Shown here: one piece after another, positions 1 to 11,400 of the stretch | Numbering within the stretch: position 1 is the stretch's first letter | Layout: the number at the start of each line of letters is the position of its first letter | Source of the DNA: Crossaster papposus | Taxonomy: Eukaryota; Echinodermata; Asteroidea; Velatida; Solasteridae | DNA length: 64,000 nucleotides | Direction of reading: 5' to 3' | Assembly (NCBI GenBank): GCA_037893245.1 | Contig: JBAIAA010000096.1 | Coordinates: 1,550,001-1,614,000, forward strand | Translations under genes and position numbers: made by a program | The notes under the pieces: generated by a model | What the model saw: only the letters and a program-made list of their open reading frames with translations | The model's database searches: none | What the model was told of the DNA's origin: nothing

Positions 1-640
1 TATAGGGCGTGTCATAGACATTCCTTGCAATCATTTAGTTATTTGTCATTTTGAAAACTGTTTTAAAACTGAACTTAGGGGATGTACAGAAAATGAAAGT
101 GCATGACCTGAATTACTTATTTGGGTGTTTTTTCTTAAGCATACATGTACACTAATGGTTTTAAGGTTTGTGCAGTATTTGTCAATGAATTTTCACTCGC
201 ATTTGAACAGATTGGTGATTGTTAATATTACCAATCTGTTCAAATGCAATACTTGCAAATCAGTCGTGCAGTCATTTGTCATTTAAAACTATTTAAAAAC
301 TGAACTTGGGGCATCTACAGAGTATGTTGAAAGGAAAGCGAGCTGAATTAGTTTTGATACACATCAAATGATTTTAAGTTGAGGCAGAGTTTGTCAATGA
401 ATTTTCACTCAGATTTGAACAGAATGGTGATTGTTATTAATATATCTTCAATAAATGGTTGTAATTACATCAAAAACATTCTTGTAGTCGGTTATTTTGT
501 CACGTCTCCCCTTTAAATCCACCCACATGGGGTTTCGTTTCTCCCTGGATGGTTAGATCTGATTCTATTGAAATAAATATAAAACTTGTTGTGAATGGTT
601 TTCAAGAATCACATTCTCACAAAATAAATTCAATCAATGA
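1..640. repeat. Imperfect tandem duplication with perfect hairpin
   Basis: Two diverged copies of a unit of roughly 212-231 bp lie head to tail. The block ending in ACTGAACTTAGGG near 69 recurs near 300, and the block starting GTCAATGAATTTTCACTC near 181 recurs near 393. Between them an 18-bp perfect inverted repeat (199-216 and 230-247, loop 13 nt) could fold as a hairpin. No convincing gene lies here; the rest to 640 is AT-rich intergenic DNA. Confidence 0.6.
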
Positions 641-796
641 ATTGCTCAAAGATCTATACAGCTGACAAAACCAATAAAACTGTCCCTCTAGTCAAAGTCC
701 TCAAATTTTTGGACAAAATGTGGGGCTGGAGTTTAGTTCTGTGCTGGCTGTTATCTGCTGGTCTCATAAATACAGGAAGGCTACCTACACACACAT

Positions 797-990
797 ACAA
801 GTGGGTAAATGCCGTCAATAGGGGACGGGGCATTGTCCGACCGTCTTCCTTTTTTTACTTTGTACTCTAACGTTTTCGGATGATCGCCATAGGATTTGCA
901 CACGAGTCTGAATCGGGGACCTTTGCGGAATAGGGGACCCCATTGTTCCCTTTGTCATACGTCCCCTATTTCAATCAAAAACAAACGCAC
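797..990. repeat. Dispersed repeat fragment interrupting a tandem unit
   Basis: This stretch is absent from the other tandem units. Its right part (about 928-990) closely matches 25431-25495: both hold AATAGGGGACC, then ATACGTCCCCTATTTCAATC. The internal arms AATAGGGGAC / GTCCCCTATT are inverted. It is probably a small mobile-element fragment; the family is not recognised. Confidence 0.5.
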
Positions 991-1372
991 ACACACCGTC
1001 CTGCAAATGCAGGGAGGTTACGTTGTGTGTGTGTGTTGTCGGTTCCAGAAATGCCGGTGATATTCCAACAATACTGTACTATGCCACACACAATAAAAAA
1101 CAGTTGGCATTGGGTAAATATATATGTTGACGGGGTAGGACAGGGGTGGGTGGGGTGTGTATTGGTGAGCAGGGGGGGGGGTGGTGGTGGGTGGTATCAT
1201 CCCCCTTTCTCCCTTCTGTGCTGGCTATTATCTGCTGGTCTCATAAATACAGGAAGGCTACCTACACACACACACCGTCCTGCAAATGTAGGAAGGTTAC
1301 ATAGTTGTGTGTGTTGGCGGTTCCAGAAATGCAGGTGATATTCCAACAATACTGTACTATGCCACACAAATA

Positions 1373-1675
1373 GCTTTACCTTACATACGCACTGTGGACA
1401 TTCCTTTGTATTCGTGTAGTTTGACTAACTTTGACTAAATACTCATTTTTCTCGCTTCCCCAAAACAAATTTACCCTCAAATTAGGATTATGGGCCTCTC
1501 AGCTGTCCCTTCTATCTTTTCTATATATAACCCTAACCCGTTTTTCCTCTAGCGCACTTTTTCGGAAACTGAAAAACGGATTGTGGACGTGTGCAAGTCC
1601 ACACACCGTAACCTCTTCCCGCATCGTGTGGACCTATATTGTTCGGAGGTCCACAGTGCGTATGCAAGACTAACT
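1373..1675 (+). mobile_element. MITE-like insertion with about 20-bp inverted ends
   Basis: The insertion splits one tandem unit. The unit text resumes on the right with ACAATAAAAAACAG exactly as in uninterrupted copies. Its ends are inverted repeats: CTTACATACGCACTGTGGAC at 1380-1399 and its near complement at 1650-1669. A second copy begins near 63777 and runs off the window. There is no coding capacity, so it is a non-autonomous DNA element. The target duplication is blurred by the surrounding (CA)n. Confidence 0.65.
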
Positions 1676-2333
1676 CACAATAAAAAACAGTTGGCATTGG
1701 GTAAATATATATGTTGACGGGGTGGGACAGGGGTGGGTGGGGTGTGTATTGGTGAGCAGGGGGTGGGGGGGGGGGGTGGTGGTAGGTGGGTGGTGGTGGG
1801 TGGTGGTGGGTGGTGGTGGGTGGTATCATCCCCCCTTTCTCCCTTCTGTGCTGGCTATTATCTGCTGGTCTCATAAATACAGGAAGGCTACCTACACACA
1901 CACACCGTCCTGCAAATGTAGGGAGGTTACATAGTTGTGTGTGTTGGCGGTTCCAGAAATGCAGGTGATATTCCAACAATACTGTACTATGCCACACACA
2001 ATAAAAAACAGTTGGCATTGGGTAAATATATATGTTGACGGGGTGGGACAGGGGTGGGTGGGGTGTGTATTGGTGAGCAGGGGGGGGGGGGGGGGGGGGA
2101 GGGGTGGTACCCCCCTTTCTCCCTTCTGTGCTGGCTATTATCTGCTGGTCTCATAAATACAGGAAGGCTACCTACACACACACACCGTCCTGCAAATGTA
2201 GGAAGGTTACATAGTTGTGTGTGTTGGCGGTTCCAGAAATGCAGGTGATATTCCAACAATACTGTATGCCACACACATTAAAAATCAGTTGACATGGGGG
2301 TGGGGGTTGGTGAGCCGGGGGTGGGTGGTATAG

Positions 2334-2372
<39 letters not shown>

Positions 2373-2884
2373 CCTCCCTTCTGTGCTGGCTGTTATCTGC
2401 TGGTCTCATAAATACAGGAAGGCTACCTACAAACACTGTCCTGCAAATGTAGGGAGGTTACATTGTGTGTGTGTTGGCGGTTCCAGAAATGCGGGTGATA
2501 TTCCAACAATACTGTATGCCACACACATTAAAAATCAGTTGGCATGGGGGTGGGGGTTATAGCCCCCCCCCCCCCCCCCCCCCCCCCCTCCCCTCCCCTC
2601 CCCTCCCTTCTGTGCTGGCTATTATCTACTGGTCTCATAAATACAGGAAGGCTACCTACGCACACACACACATACTCTATAGATCTGTATAAAAAAGTTA
2701 AACTAATAATAACATATGTATGTTACCAAAATGGTTGCTCTATTCATGAAATACAGGTTAATGAAGCACATTTTAAATCTTGGCCTGTAAATGTGTACTG
2801 GGTTCCAACAGGGCCCCACATTATGGATGTAGAATGCATCCTACTGATGGTCCCCAAAATGTAGGTGAAGTGAGTATGTGTGTC

Positions 2885-3824
2885 TGGACTGCGACCAGAA
2901 TGTGTGCTCAGGCTGTAGCAAAATGCATCTTCGATTCGCAGCAACATCTAACCACAAGGTGACTCCACTGAAGGACATTCGTGAGGGGAAGGTTACACTG
3001 ACAAAAAAACATCAGAAACAACATCCAAAAAAATGTCCGATCCACGAGGGTGAAGCAGCAAGGTTCTTTTGCACGACATGTGATGTGTTGATTTGCCGAG
3101 ATTGTACCGTCGTTGACCACTGTAAGCCAGAACACGCGTACATTGACATGAATCTGGCTTCATCGACGTACACGCAATCGTTGGCTGTTCTGTTTTCTCC
3201 ACTTGAAAAATCAATGAAGGAAATCCAAAAATCACGAGAAAAAGTCTCAAGACTGAAAACAAATTTAAATCTCACAATTAACAAGGTCAAGAAAGAAGTG
3301 CAAAATGGAGCAGCTAAGATACGAGCAGAGATCACGGCCCCAGAAAATCGCTTCCTTGACAACATCAAAAACATTCAATCGGATCGTGAGCAGAAACTGG
3401 AAGAATGTGAGAAAACCGTGAGCTTGGCTGTGGAGAGGTTTCAGTTTTCACTAGATACAGCTAGAGAGGTGACAAGGACTGCATCGGATAGTGACTTCCT
3501 GTCACTCTATCCTACAATCAGCAAAGACTTGAAACTGTTGGCCGGTCAGGCTATTCCTAGAGTTGATGACAGGCTAGCATTATGGAAGTTCAAGCAGAGT
3601 GGGGGGATTGGTGACATCAATCTGGGCGAGGTGGTGATGGAAGGCAAAGTGGAAGCTGTGTGGGGAGTTTGGTAGAGAGGGAAGCGGTCCAGGAGAGTTC
3701 AATGGGGCTTGGGACATTGCTGCTCGTCAACCTGATGAGATTGCAGTGACTGACTACGGCAACAAACGAGTTGTGATCTGCAGCATCGATGGCAACCAGA
3801 AAAGCACAATCCCGATGCAAGGAC
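2885..3824 (+). pseudogene. TRIM/NHL protein, copy A, exon with B-boxes and coiled coil (5' truncated, frameshifted)
   Basis: This exon matches copy B (37860-38789) at roughly 95 percent by eye. It encodes the end of B-box 1 (CLDCDQNVC), B-box 2 (CPIHE to HCKPEHAYID, about residues 60-100 from 2878), a long charged coiled coil (BBC type) and the start of an NHL region. Intact relatives are cytoplasmic RING ubiquitin ligases with C-terminal NHL beta-propellers. Homology to copy B starts abruptly at about 2885, so the RING and half of B-box 1 are missing, replaced by unrelated DNA. Relative to copy B one base is gained within 3643-3660, giving a stop at 3673-3675. The conserved NHL text continues in another frame to a good donor, GGAC/GTAAGT, at 3824/3825. 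Copy A keeps an arginine codon (CGA, 3097-3099) where copy B has a stop. It reads as a decayed partial duplicate; an undetected upstream exon is possible. Confidence 0.8.
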
Positions 3825-4657
3825 GTAAGTTAAAATTACATGCCATCTGCGAAATGATGCACTTTAAAAATTGTCCTTCGCTCTTCACTAGTATTGTAAT
3901 ATTTCTTTGTTTTTAAATTTTTACAAATAAAGTTTTAAAAAAGTAAATAAAATTATATTAAAACTGTAAATTTGAAACAGAATACTAATCTATTGAAGAA
4001 GTTAATATTCATGACATGGGAATGTTTTTCAATCTCAATGTATATTCCATGTAAACAAAATGTCATTCCAAGAAAAAACATCTTATAATTACTGTGAAGA
4101 AAGATGAAAGAAATATTTTCGCGAAAACAACAGTATATGCGGGTTTACACTTCAAAACCTGTGTTTACCGAGTAAACTGACTTTGTTGGCTAACATTTAA
4201 CATGTTTAGCATCTAAAAACCCGTGTCAAATTCCTAATGTCTAAACACTATTCATCCTCATGCTAAACATGTTTAGCATGTAAACATATTCACAAACTTA
4301 TTGCAATAAAGTGTTTAGAAAAGTGTTTTCTCGCTAAACACAGTTTTTGCAGTGTATGTTTATCACTCTAATCACTCGGCATGGAAGACTTTTTTTTGTT
4401 ATTCTGTATCGCCCATTATTCACACAGAAAGATAAATCATGATGAAGCATTTTATGCCCCACAATCTGAGGCAAAACACTAAACATAACAAGATCATGCA
4501 AGATGAATTATAAGATGCTGTGATTTCTCAAGCATGTTTTGACAGAAATTTTTCTACTGCAGTTTTCACTCTTTCAAGAATGTCTGTGTTGAAAAGATGG
4601 TGCAATAACTGCTTAATGGCCGTCTGTCTGTTTGTTTTGACATCATGACTCCTACAG
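3825..4657 (+). other. Intron of TRIM copy A
   Basis: GTAAGT donor at 3825 and a pyrimidine-rich acceptor ending CCTACAG at 4657. The first 680 or so bases align with copy B 38790-39505, so the duplication includes the intron. It contains a perfect 22-bp palindrome centred on AACATGTT (4259-4280, conserved in copy B at 39230-39251) and several related AACATGTTTAGC motifs. Confidence 0.75.
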
Positions 4658-5277
4658 GTCAAGGCGGCATTGCAGTTACACGCACCAACAATCGTTTGGT
4701 GGTCGTCGAGGAAGGCGCCTCCCGTGTGAAGGTGTTCAACAGCGACGACACGCTGGCCTTTCAGTTCCCAACGGTGCCTACGAGCGAGGTCAGTAAGACC
4801 GCAGTTAACCTCTGCGGTGTAGCTGTCAAGAATGATGGTACCATCGTAGTAGGTGATATCAAGAGGCTGGTGTTGACTGAACACAGCCCCACTGATGGTG
4901 AGCTCCTACGTACCATACCAGTCAAGGTTGCACCTCACCTTCTGGCTGTAGACAGCAATGATAGAATTGTCATCAGTTCATCGTCACAGACAGTAAATGT
5001 TGCTGATGGCAATGGTACTACACGGCGCACCATCAAACCCACCATCAATGGGAAACCAGTACAGAGCTGCAGCGGTGTGTACACTGATAGCTCAGGTATC
5101 TATGTTGCAATGTATAATGATGAAAACACGGGTCATATCCACCACTATGACCCTCAAGGTGGCTTTCTCAAGTGCATTGCACAGGGTCTGTACTGTCTTG
5201 GCGGATTCACATTGACATCAGATGGGCAGCTGGCAGTGGCTGACTACTACTCAGTCAAGATGTATCACCAGGTCTGA
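4658..5277 (+). pseudogene. TRIM copy A, NHL-repeat terminal exon
   Basis: About 206 codons encoding NHL-type beta-propeller blades, with recurring patterns such as GIAVTRTNNRLVVVE, GVAVKNDGTIVVGD and LTSDGQLAVADY, ending at TGA 5275-5277. The splice phase is consistent: the upstream exon leaves one base and this exon supplies GT to make CGT. The frame itself is intact, but the upstream exon is frameshifted, so a full protein is unlikely unless this is an assembly error. An apparent ATG at 4645 lies inside the acceptor tract and is probably not a start. The 3' flank aligns with copy B to about 5470, and again from 5742 (matching 54394 onward). A block of about 260 bp is therefore present only in copy A. 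Confidence 0.8.
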
Positions 5278-6000
5278 TGTGACATTGTAATCAGTCATGT
5301 CAGTTTCTAATCACCAATGACATGCCAATAGTTCAGTTTACTGTTGTATATCGTTCTACATTTGTACATTGTTTAGTCATTGTCAACTGAAAACCGGAAA
5401 CCAAGGGAATCTCTTACTAACGCGCGTGCAGTGTGACGTCACAAATTTATAAAACAATGTATCACACACAAAATATAAAGCCAATCATCGATATTTATCG
5501 CATCGTAATTATTCAAAACGAGCAAAATAGTGTTTTCTGTAACTCTTATTTAATGTTAAAAGCCACACATTAGTTTTTATTTTCGATTTTTCTCTCACTA
5601 TTTTGCTTCAAAACGCTGTACTTAACCATTTTGACATGCTTCTGTAAGCAAAACACTATTAATTATAGTAATTACATTAATGGTGCAAGGGGCAGCCATC
5701 TTGACAAATGCATTTTCACGAAGAGACAAACGTTACTGCCCCTTGATCGTGTACAAAATGTATTGCATGGAATAGCGTAAAAGTAGGTCATTTAAAAATA
5801 TATTATACTGTTTATCAGAATATATCTAATATACCGTTTTGTTGACGGGAAAATAACTCGACATCGCACGCTATCACTCAATTAATTGATAAAGTACAGA
5901 TCTACTAATATTATTATCACCCCTTAGTACACTTTATATTTGTTTAACCTTTCTAATGCCTTTGGTACTATTAACCATGGTAATATAATTATCTGTCTTT
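5278..6000. other. TRIM copy A 3' flank, AT-rich, no gene seen
   Basis: The first 200 bases are shared with the 3' flank of copy B and probably are 3' UTR. The segment about 5478-5741 is absent from copy B. No open frame, RNA gene or clear repeat is visible in the rest. Confidence 0.5.
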
Positions 6001-6160
6001 ACGAGTCTTCTCTCTAAACAACGGCCATATGGCGTCCCTCAAGGATCCACAATTGCATCTCTTTTGTTCTCTATTTACATAGTTTTTTTTTTAAATCGTC
6101 CAAATTATTTCTTTTAATTATGTTTGCTAATGGTACAAAGTACAATGTATTAGTCATAAT
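6001..6160 (+). pseudogene. Degraded LINE reverse-transcriptase fragment
   Basis: Reading from 6001 gives YGVPQGSTIASLLFSIYI, the conserved GVPQGS-LGPLLF-IYI block of non-LTR reverse transcriptases. Shortly after, in another frame, FANGTKYNVLV resembles a decayed F/YADDT-L active-site block with both aspartates lost. The fragment is short, frameshifted and without ends. It is too small to place in a clade. Confidence 0.55.
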
Positions 6161-6214
6161 AACATCTATGTACATGTACTTGCATATATAGCTAACCTAG
6201 AACTATACTTTTAA

Positions 6215-7219
6215 TATAGGTTTTCCCGGTCAGTTTAATATATTTGGCAGCCAAATTGATGACGAATCACCCATTTTCGCACGAATTTGGATGCGCGTTT
6301 AAGATCAACATTTCAACTAACTAAAATAGATTGTTCGATTTCAATTCTCGATGCATCCAACTGCATTTTGCCACAATTCAATTTCAAGAATGAGGCATTA
6401 CAATTCCACATTGGGTCATTCAAATTCGCTCCAGTTGCGCCAGTTTGGCCCTTCAAATTCACTATTGGGCAAGTATTTATGAAATAGAGGGCAAAGAAAT
6501 TCGAAAACGGTTCAGTTCTTTTGAATTATACAGTGCCTTATTCTAAATTGATTAAGTAAATGAAAAGTTTTCTAACAAAATTCTGCATCCTCAAAAAGAC
6601 AAATCAGTTGGAAAAAGAAAGCACGAAAAACAGAGATTTAACATAAACGAGAGAGCCAAAAGTAACAAGTAAAAACATACAAAAACTATATGTATACGCG
6701 ATAAAAAGCGGAGAAACCTAAGTTTAATATTGCCAAAGTTTATTGTTTTTATCTTGACTTTCACACATGTATAATTTTCCCGTATTGCTAACTTATATTT
6801 TACTTCTTCGGGTTAAAGACGGATACGTTAAAACTAAAATAAAAAAAGACTAGAATTAAACTTGTGTAAAAGTTAAAACAAATTACTTCGCATCTTGTCT
6901 GAGTCGTTTCCCATTTAATATTTAGGATGCAGAAAGTGCTAAATAGAACGAGCGCAAATAAAAACGAATAGATGAATGTGGATCTTATGCAAATAAGCTC
7001 TTAGCAAACCGACTGCTAAATAAATTGAATGACCACTTAAACCAACAAATTATCGTAGGATGAGTAAAACATGAATATGTCGGGTATGAAAACGAATTTG
7101 AACGTCTAAATCTAATAGGAACCACGGGAACGTCAGCAGAGAGCTAATTCGCTTCAAATTGGTCATTATCAAGATGAATTAGAACGCTATATTTGCGAAA
7201 TTGGTCGGGAAAACCTATA
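6215..7219 (+). mobile_element. Non-autonomous DNA transposon, TTAA-flanked
   Basis: TTAA at 6211-6214 and 7220-7223 flank a 1005-bp segment. Its ends are inverted: TATAGGTTTTCCCG at the left and its complement CGGGAAAACCTATA at the right. TTAA target duplication is a piggyBac hallmark, but because the flanks are AT-rich a TA or other duplication cannot be excluded. The interior is AT-rich with no transposase, so it is a deletion derivative or MITE. Confidence 0.55.
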
Positions 7220-7223
7220 TTAA

Positions 7224-8402
7224 ATTATTATGACAATGTTAATGTTATTTTACACACAAAATGGATACATATTTTACTAAACTGCGACGTTTAACACCAA
7301 TTACGCGAGTGAAAATGTATTATTTCTCCGGATTTTATTTCTTTTCTAAAAGAGTGATATGTGTGGGTCATAATGTAGCAAGATCTAAAATGTACACTGT
7401 TGAATAATGTCGTGGTGGCGATAGATGAAAAAAGGACCCGTTTTCAATGATTGTTAAAGCTTTACCCATCAGTACCCTCATAGAGATTTTACATGAAAAC
7501 TCGCTCAGTGGCTTAGGTTCTCTAAAGGTATTGATATAGTTCCCTTTGGAATATTTTTTTTTATAAAAGAGATCAATAGCTAGACACATAGATAGATAAA
7601 TAAATAGATATACTGGTTTGAAATATAGTTTTTATTTATGGTAAATATTGTGACAGAGATCAATTTTTTAAGTTTTGCGTGAATAGATGCTAGGAAAAAC
7701 CAAGAACCTTAATGCTGTTACTTGACTTCGTTCAGACAAAACAAAGCAATTGATAGATGCAGGTTAGGAAACCAGACTACTGACTAACAACAGCATGCAC
7801 GGATGTGTAACAGTGTTGCCAAGGTGTAACTCAATTTAATAAATTGGGAGAAGTGTTTGAAAATAGTCAGGTATTTCCAACCATTGCCGAAATCTCAATA
7901 ATTCCTTTGAGGTATATTGGGATGTGTGGATAGGGTATAGCGGGCAAAAACATTCAAGTTTCTTTACTATAATAAAAATATTACAATTTATTCACAATTA
8001 ACTATATACATGTACATGTATTCACTTTTACAAATATAATATTCCTTTAGTCTTTAATATTGTTTGGTTTTTGGTGTTTTTAGTCTAGGAAAAAAAGGAA
8101 CAAATTAATCGAATAAATTACTCAAGTTGGATTACTTCTCAACATTAGACAATAACAAATGCTAATATATCAATAATTATACTTCTGGATTAAAATAAAT
8201 CTCACAATTACTTTTACTTATTAATTAAAGAAAATAATTAAGTAACTAAAAACAGTCTAAAAGAGCTCTTGGTCCTCTTAATGATCATAAACGGACGGGC
8301 TATTATGGAACGCCAAACGCGCCTTCAGTAGTTGGTTTTAATTTCTTTTCACAATTTCACCATTCCATTCTTCAATTTCATCAATCCATTCTTCAATTTC
8401 AG
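7224..8402. other. AT-rich intergenic DNA, no gene seen
   Basis: No supported gene. One stray degenerate copy of the downstream 45-bp satellite unit is visible near 8262-8300 (GAGCTCTTGGTCCTCTTAAT). The 73-codon minus-strand frame at 7368-7589 has no recognisable family. Confidence 0.5.
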
Positions 8403-11400
8403 CTATTAAGCTATCGTCTCTTATGAGCTTTTGGTCATTTTTATAAGCGGACGGGCTATCGTCTCTTATGAGCTCTTGGTCCCCTTCATAAGCGGACGGG
8501 CTATCGTCTCTTATGAGCTCTTGGTCCCCTTCACAAGTGGACGGACTATCGTCTCTTATGAGCTCTTGGTCCCCTTCATAAGTGGACGGACCTTCGTCTC
8601 TTATGAGCTCTTGGTCCCCTTCATAAGTGGATGGGCTATCGTCTCTTATGAGCTCTTGGTCCCCTTCACAAGTGGACGGACTATCGTATCTTATGAGCTC
8701 TTGGTCCCCTTCATAAGTGGACGGACCTTCGTCTCTTATGAGCTCTTGGTCCCCTTCATAAGTGGATGGGCTATCGTCTCTTATGAGCTCTTGGTCCCCT
8801 TCACAAGTGGACGGACTATCGTATCTTATAAGCTCTTGGTCCCCTTTATAAGCGGACAGGCTATCGTCTCTTATGAGCTCTTGGTCCCCTTCATAAGCGA
8901 CGGGCTATCGTCTCTTATGAGCTCTTGGTCCCCTTCATGAGCGGACGAGCTATCGTCTCTTGTGAGCTCTTGGTCCTCTTCATAAGCGGACGGGCTATCG
9001 TCTCTTATGAGCTCTTGGTCCCCTTCATAAGTTTACGGGCTATCGTCTCTTATGAGCTCTTGGTTTCCTTCATAAGCGGACGGGCTATCGTCTCTTATGA
9101 GCTCTTGGTCCCTTCATAAGCGGACGGGCTATCGTCTCTTATGAGCTCTTGGTCCCTTCATGAGCGGACGAGCTATCATCTCTTATGAGCTCTTGGTCCC
9201 CTTCATAAGTGGACGGGCTATCGTCTCTTAAGGGCTCTTGGTCCCCTTCATAAGCGGGCGCGCGAGCCATCGTCTCTTATGAGCTCTTGGTCCTCTTCAT
9301 ATTTTGGACGGGCACGCACCGTCTCGTATGAGCTCTTGGTCCCCTTCATAAGCGGGCGCGCGAGCCATCGTCTCTTATGAGCTCTTGCCGTCCCCTTCAT
9401 AAGCGGACGGGCTATCGTCTCTTATGAGCTCTTGGTCCCCTTCATAAGCGGACAGGCTATCGTCTCTTATGAGCTCTTGGTCCACTTCATAAGTGGATGG
9501 GCTATCGTCTCTTATGAGCTCTTGGTCCCCTTCACAAGTGGACGGACTATCGTATCTTATGAGCTCTTGGTCCCCTTCATAAGTGGACAGACCTTCGTCT
9601 CTTATGAGCTCTTGGTCCCCTTCATAAGTGGATGGGCTATCGTCTCTTATGAGCTCTTGGTCCCCTTCACAAGTGGACGGACTATCGTATCTTATAAGCT
9701 CTTGGTCCCCTTCATAAGCGGACAGGCTATCGTCTCTTGTGAGCTCTTGGTCCTCTTCATAAGCGGACGGGCTATCGTCTCTTATGAGCTCTTGGTCCCC
9801 TTCATAAGTGGACGGACTATCGTCTCTTATGAGCTCTTGGTCCCCTTCATAAGCGGACGGGCTATCGTCTCTTATGAGCTCTTGGTCCACTTCATAAGTG
9901 GATGGGCTATCGTCTCTTATGAGCTCTTGGTCCCCTTCACAAGTGGACGGACTATCGTATCTTATGAGCTCTTGGTCCCCTTCATAAGTGGACGGACCTT
10001 CGTCTCTTATGAGCTCTTGGTCCCCTTCATAAGTGGATGGGCTATCGTCTCTTATGAGCTCTTGGTCCCCTTCACAAGTGGACGGACTATCGTATATTAT
10101 AAGCTCTTGGTCCCCTTCATAAGCGGACAGACTATCGTCTCTTATGAGCTCTTGGTCCCCTTCATAAGCGACGGGCTATCGTCTCTTATGAGCTCTTGGT
10201 CCCCTTCATGAGCGGACGAGCTATCGTCTCTTGTGAGCTCTTGGTCCTCTTCATAAGCGGACGGGCTATCGTCTCTTATGAGCTCTTGGTCCCCTTCATA
10301 AGTGGACGGGCTATCGTCTCTTATGAGCACTTGGTCCCCTTCATAAGCGGACGGGCTATCGTCTCTTATGAGCTCTTGGTCCCTTCATAAGCGGACGGGC
10401 TATCGTCTCTTATGAGCTCTTGGTCCCTTCATGAGCGGAGGAGCTATCATCTCTTATGAGCTCTTGGTCCCCTTCATAAGTGGACGGGCTATCGTCTCTT
10501 ATGGGCTCTTGGTCCCCTTCATAAGCGGGCGCGCGAGCCATCGTCTCTTATGAGCTCTTGGTCCTCTTCTTATTTTGGACGGGCACCGTCTCGTATGAGC
10601 TCTTGGTCCCCTTCATAAGCGGGCGCGCGAGCCATCGTCTCTTATGAGCTCTTGCCGTCCCCTTCATAAGCGGACGGGCTATCGTCTCTTATGAGCTCTT
10701 GGTCCCTTCATAAGCGGACGGGCTATCGTCTCTTATGAGCTCTTGGTCCCTTCATGAGCGGACGAGCTATCATTTCTTATGAGCTCTTGGTCCCCTTCAT
10801 AAGTGGACGGGCTATCGTCTCTTATCGGCTCTTGGTCCCCTTCATAAGCGGGCGCGCGAGCCATCGTCTCTTATGAGCTCTTGGTCCCCTTCACAAGTGG
10901 ACGGACTATCGTATCTTATGAGCTCTAGGTCCCCTTCATAAGTGGACGGACCTTCGTCTCTTATGAGCTCTTGGTCCCCTTCATAAGTGGATGGGCTATC
11001 GTCTCTTATGAGCTCTTGGTCCCCTTCACAAGTGGACGGACTATCGTATATTATAAGCTCTTGGTCCCCTTCATAAGCGGACAGACTATCGTCTCTTATG
11101 AGCTCTTGGTCCCCTTCATAAGCGACGGGCTATCGTCTCTTATGAGCTCTTGGTCCCCTTCATGAGCGGACGAGCTATCGTCTCTTGTGAGCTCTTGGTC
11201 CTCTTCATAAACGGACGGGCTATCGTCTCTTATGAGCTCTTGGTCCCCTTCATAAGTGGACGGGCTATCGTCTCTTATGAGCTCTTGGTCCCCTTCATAA
11301 GCGGACGGGCTATCGTCTCTTATGAGCTCTTGGTCCCTTCATAAGCGGACGGGCTATCGTCTCTTATGAGCTCTTGGTCCCTTCATGAGCGGAGGAGCTA

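Larger units (their letters stand above)
740..2668. repeat. Tandem array of about 250-290-bp units with G/C homopolymers
   Basis: About six units begin with CTGTGCTGGCTATTATCTGC (near 740, 1218, 1846, 2126, 2380 and 2606). Each unit has a (CA)n stretch, a conserved block ending in CTATGCCACACACA, and a G-rich tail. The tail is variable: a run of about 19 G near 2081-2099, 36 C at 2334-2369 and 26 C at 2563-2588. Two units are interrupted by other repeats (near 797-987 and 1373-1675). Short open frames across the array are low-complexity (poly-Gly/Val/Trp or poly-Pro) and are not credible proteins. Confidence 0.85.

Noticed and set aside
1533-2274. Poly-proline and poly-glycine frames upstream of TRIM copy A
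   Set aside because: Translations of G- and C-runs in the tandem array.
4645-4657. ATG at 4645 (and 53555) as the start of a separate NHL-only gene
   Set aside because: It lies in the acceptor tract of a phase-consistent exon shared by both copies; the splice explanation is simpler.
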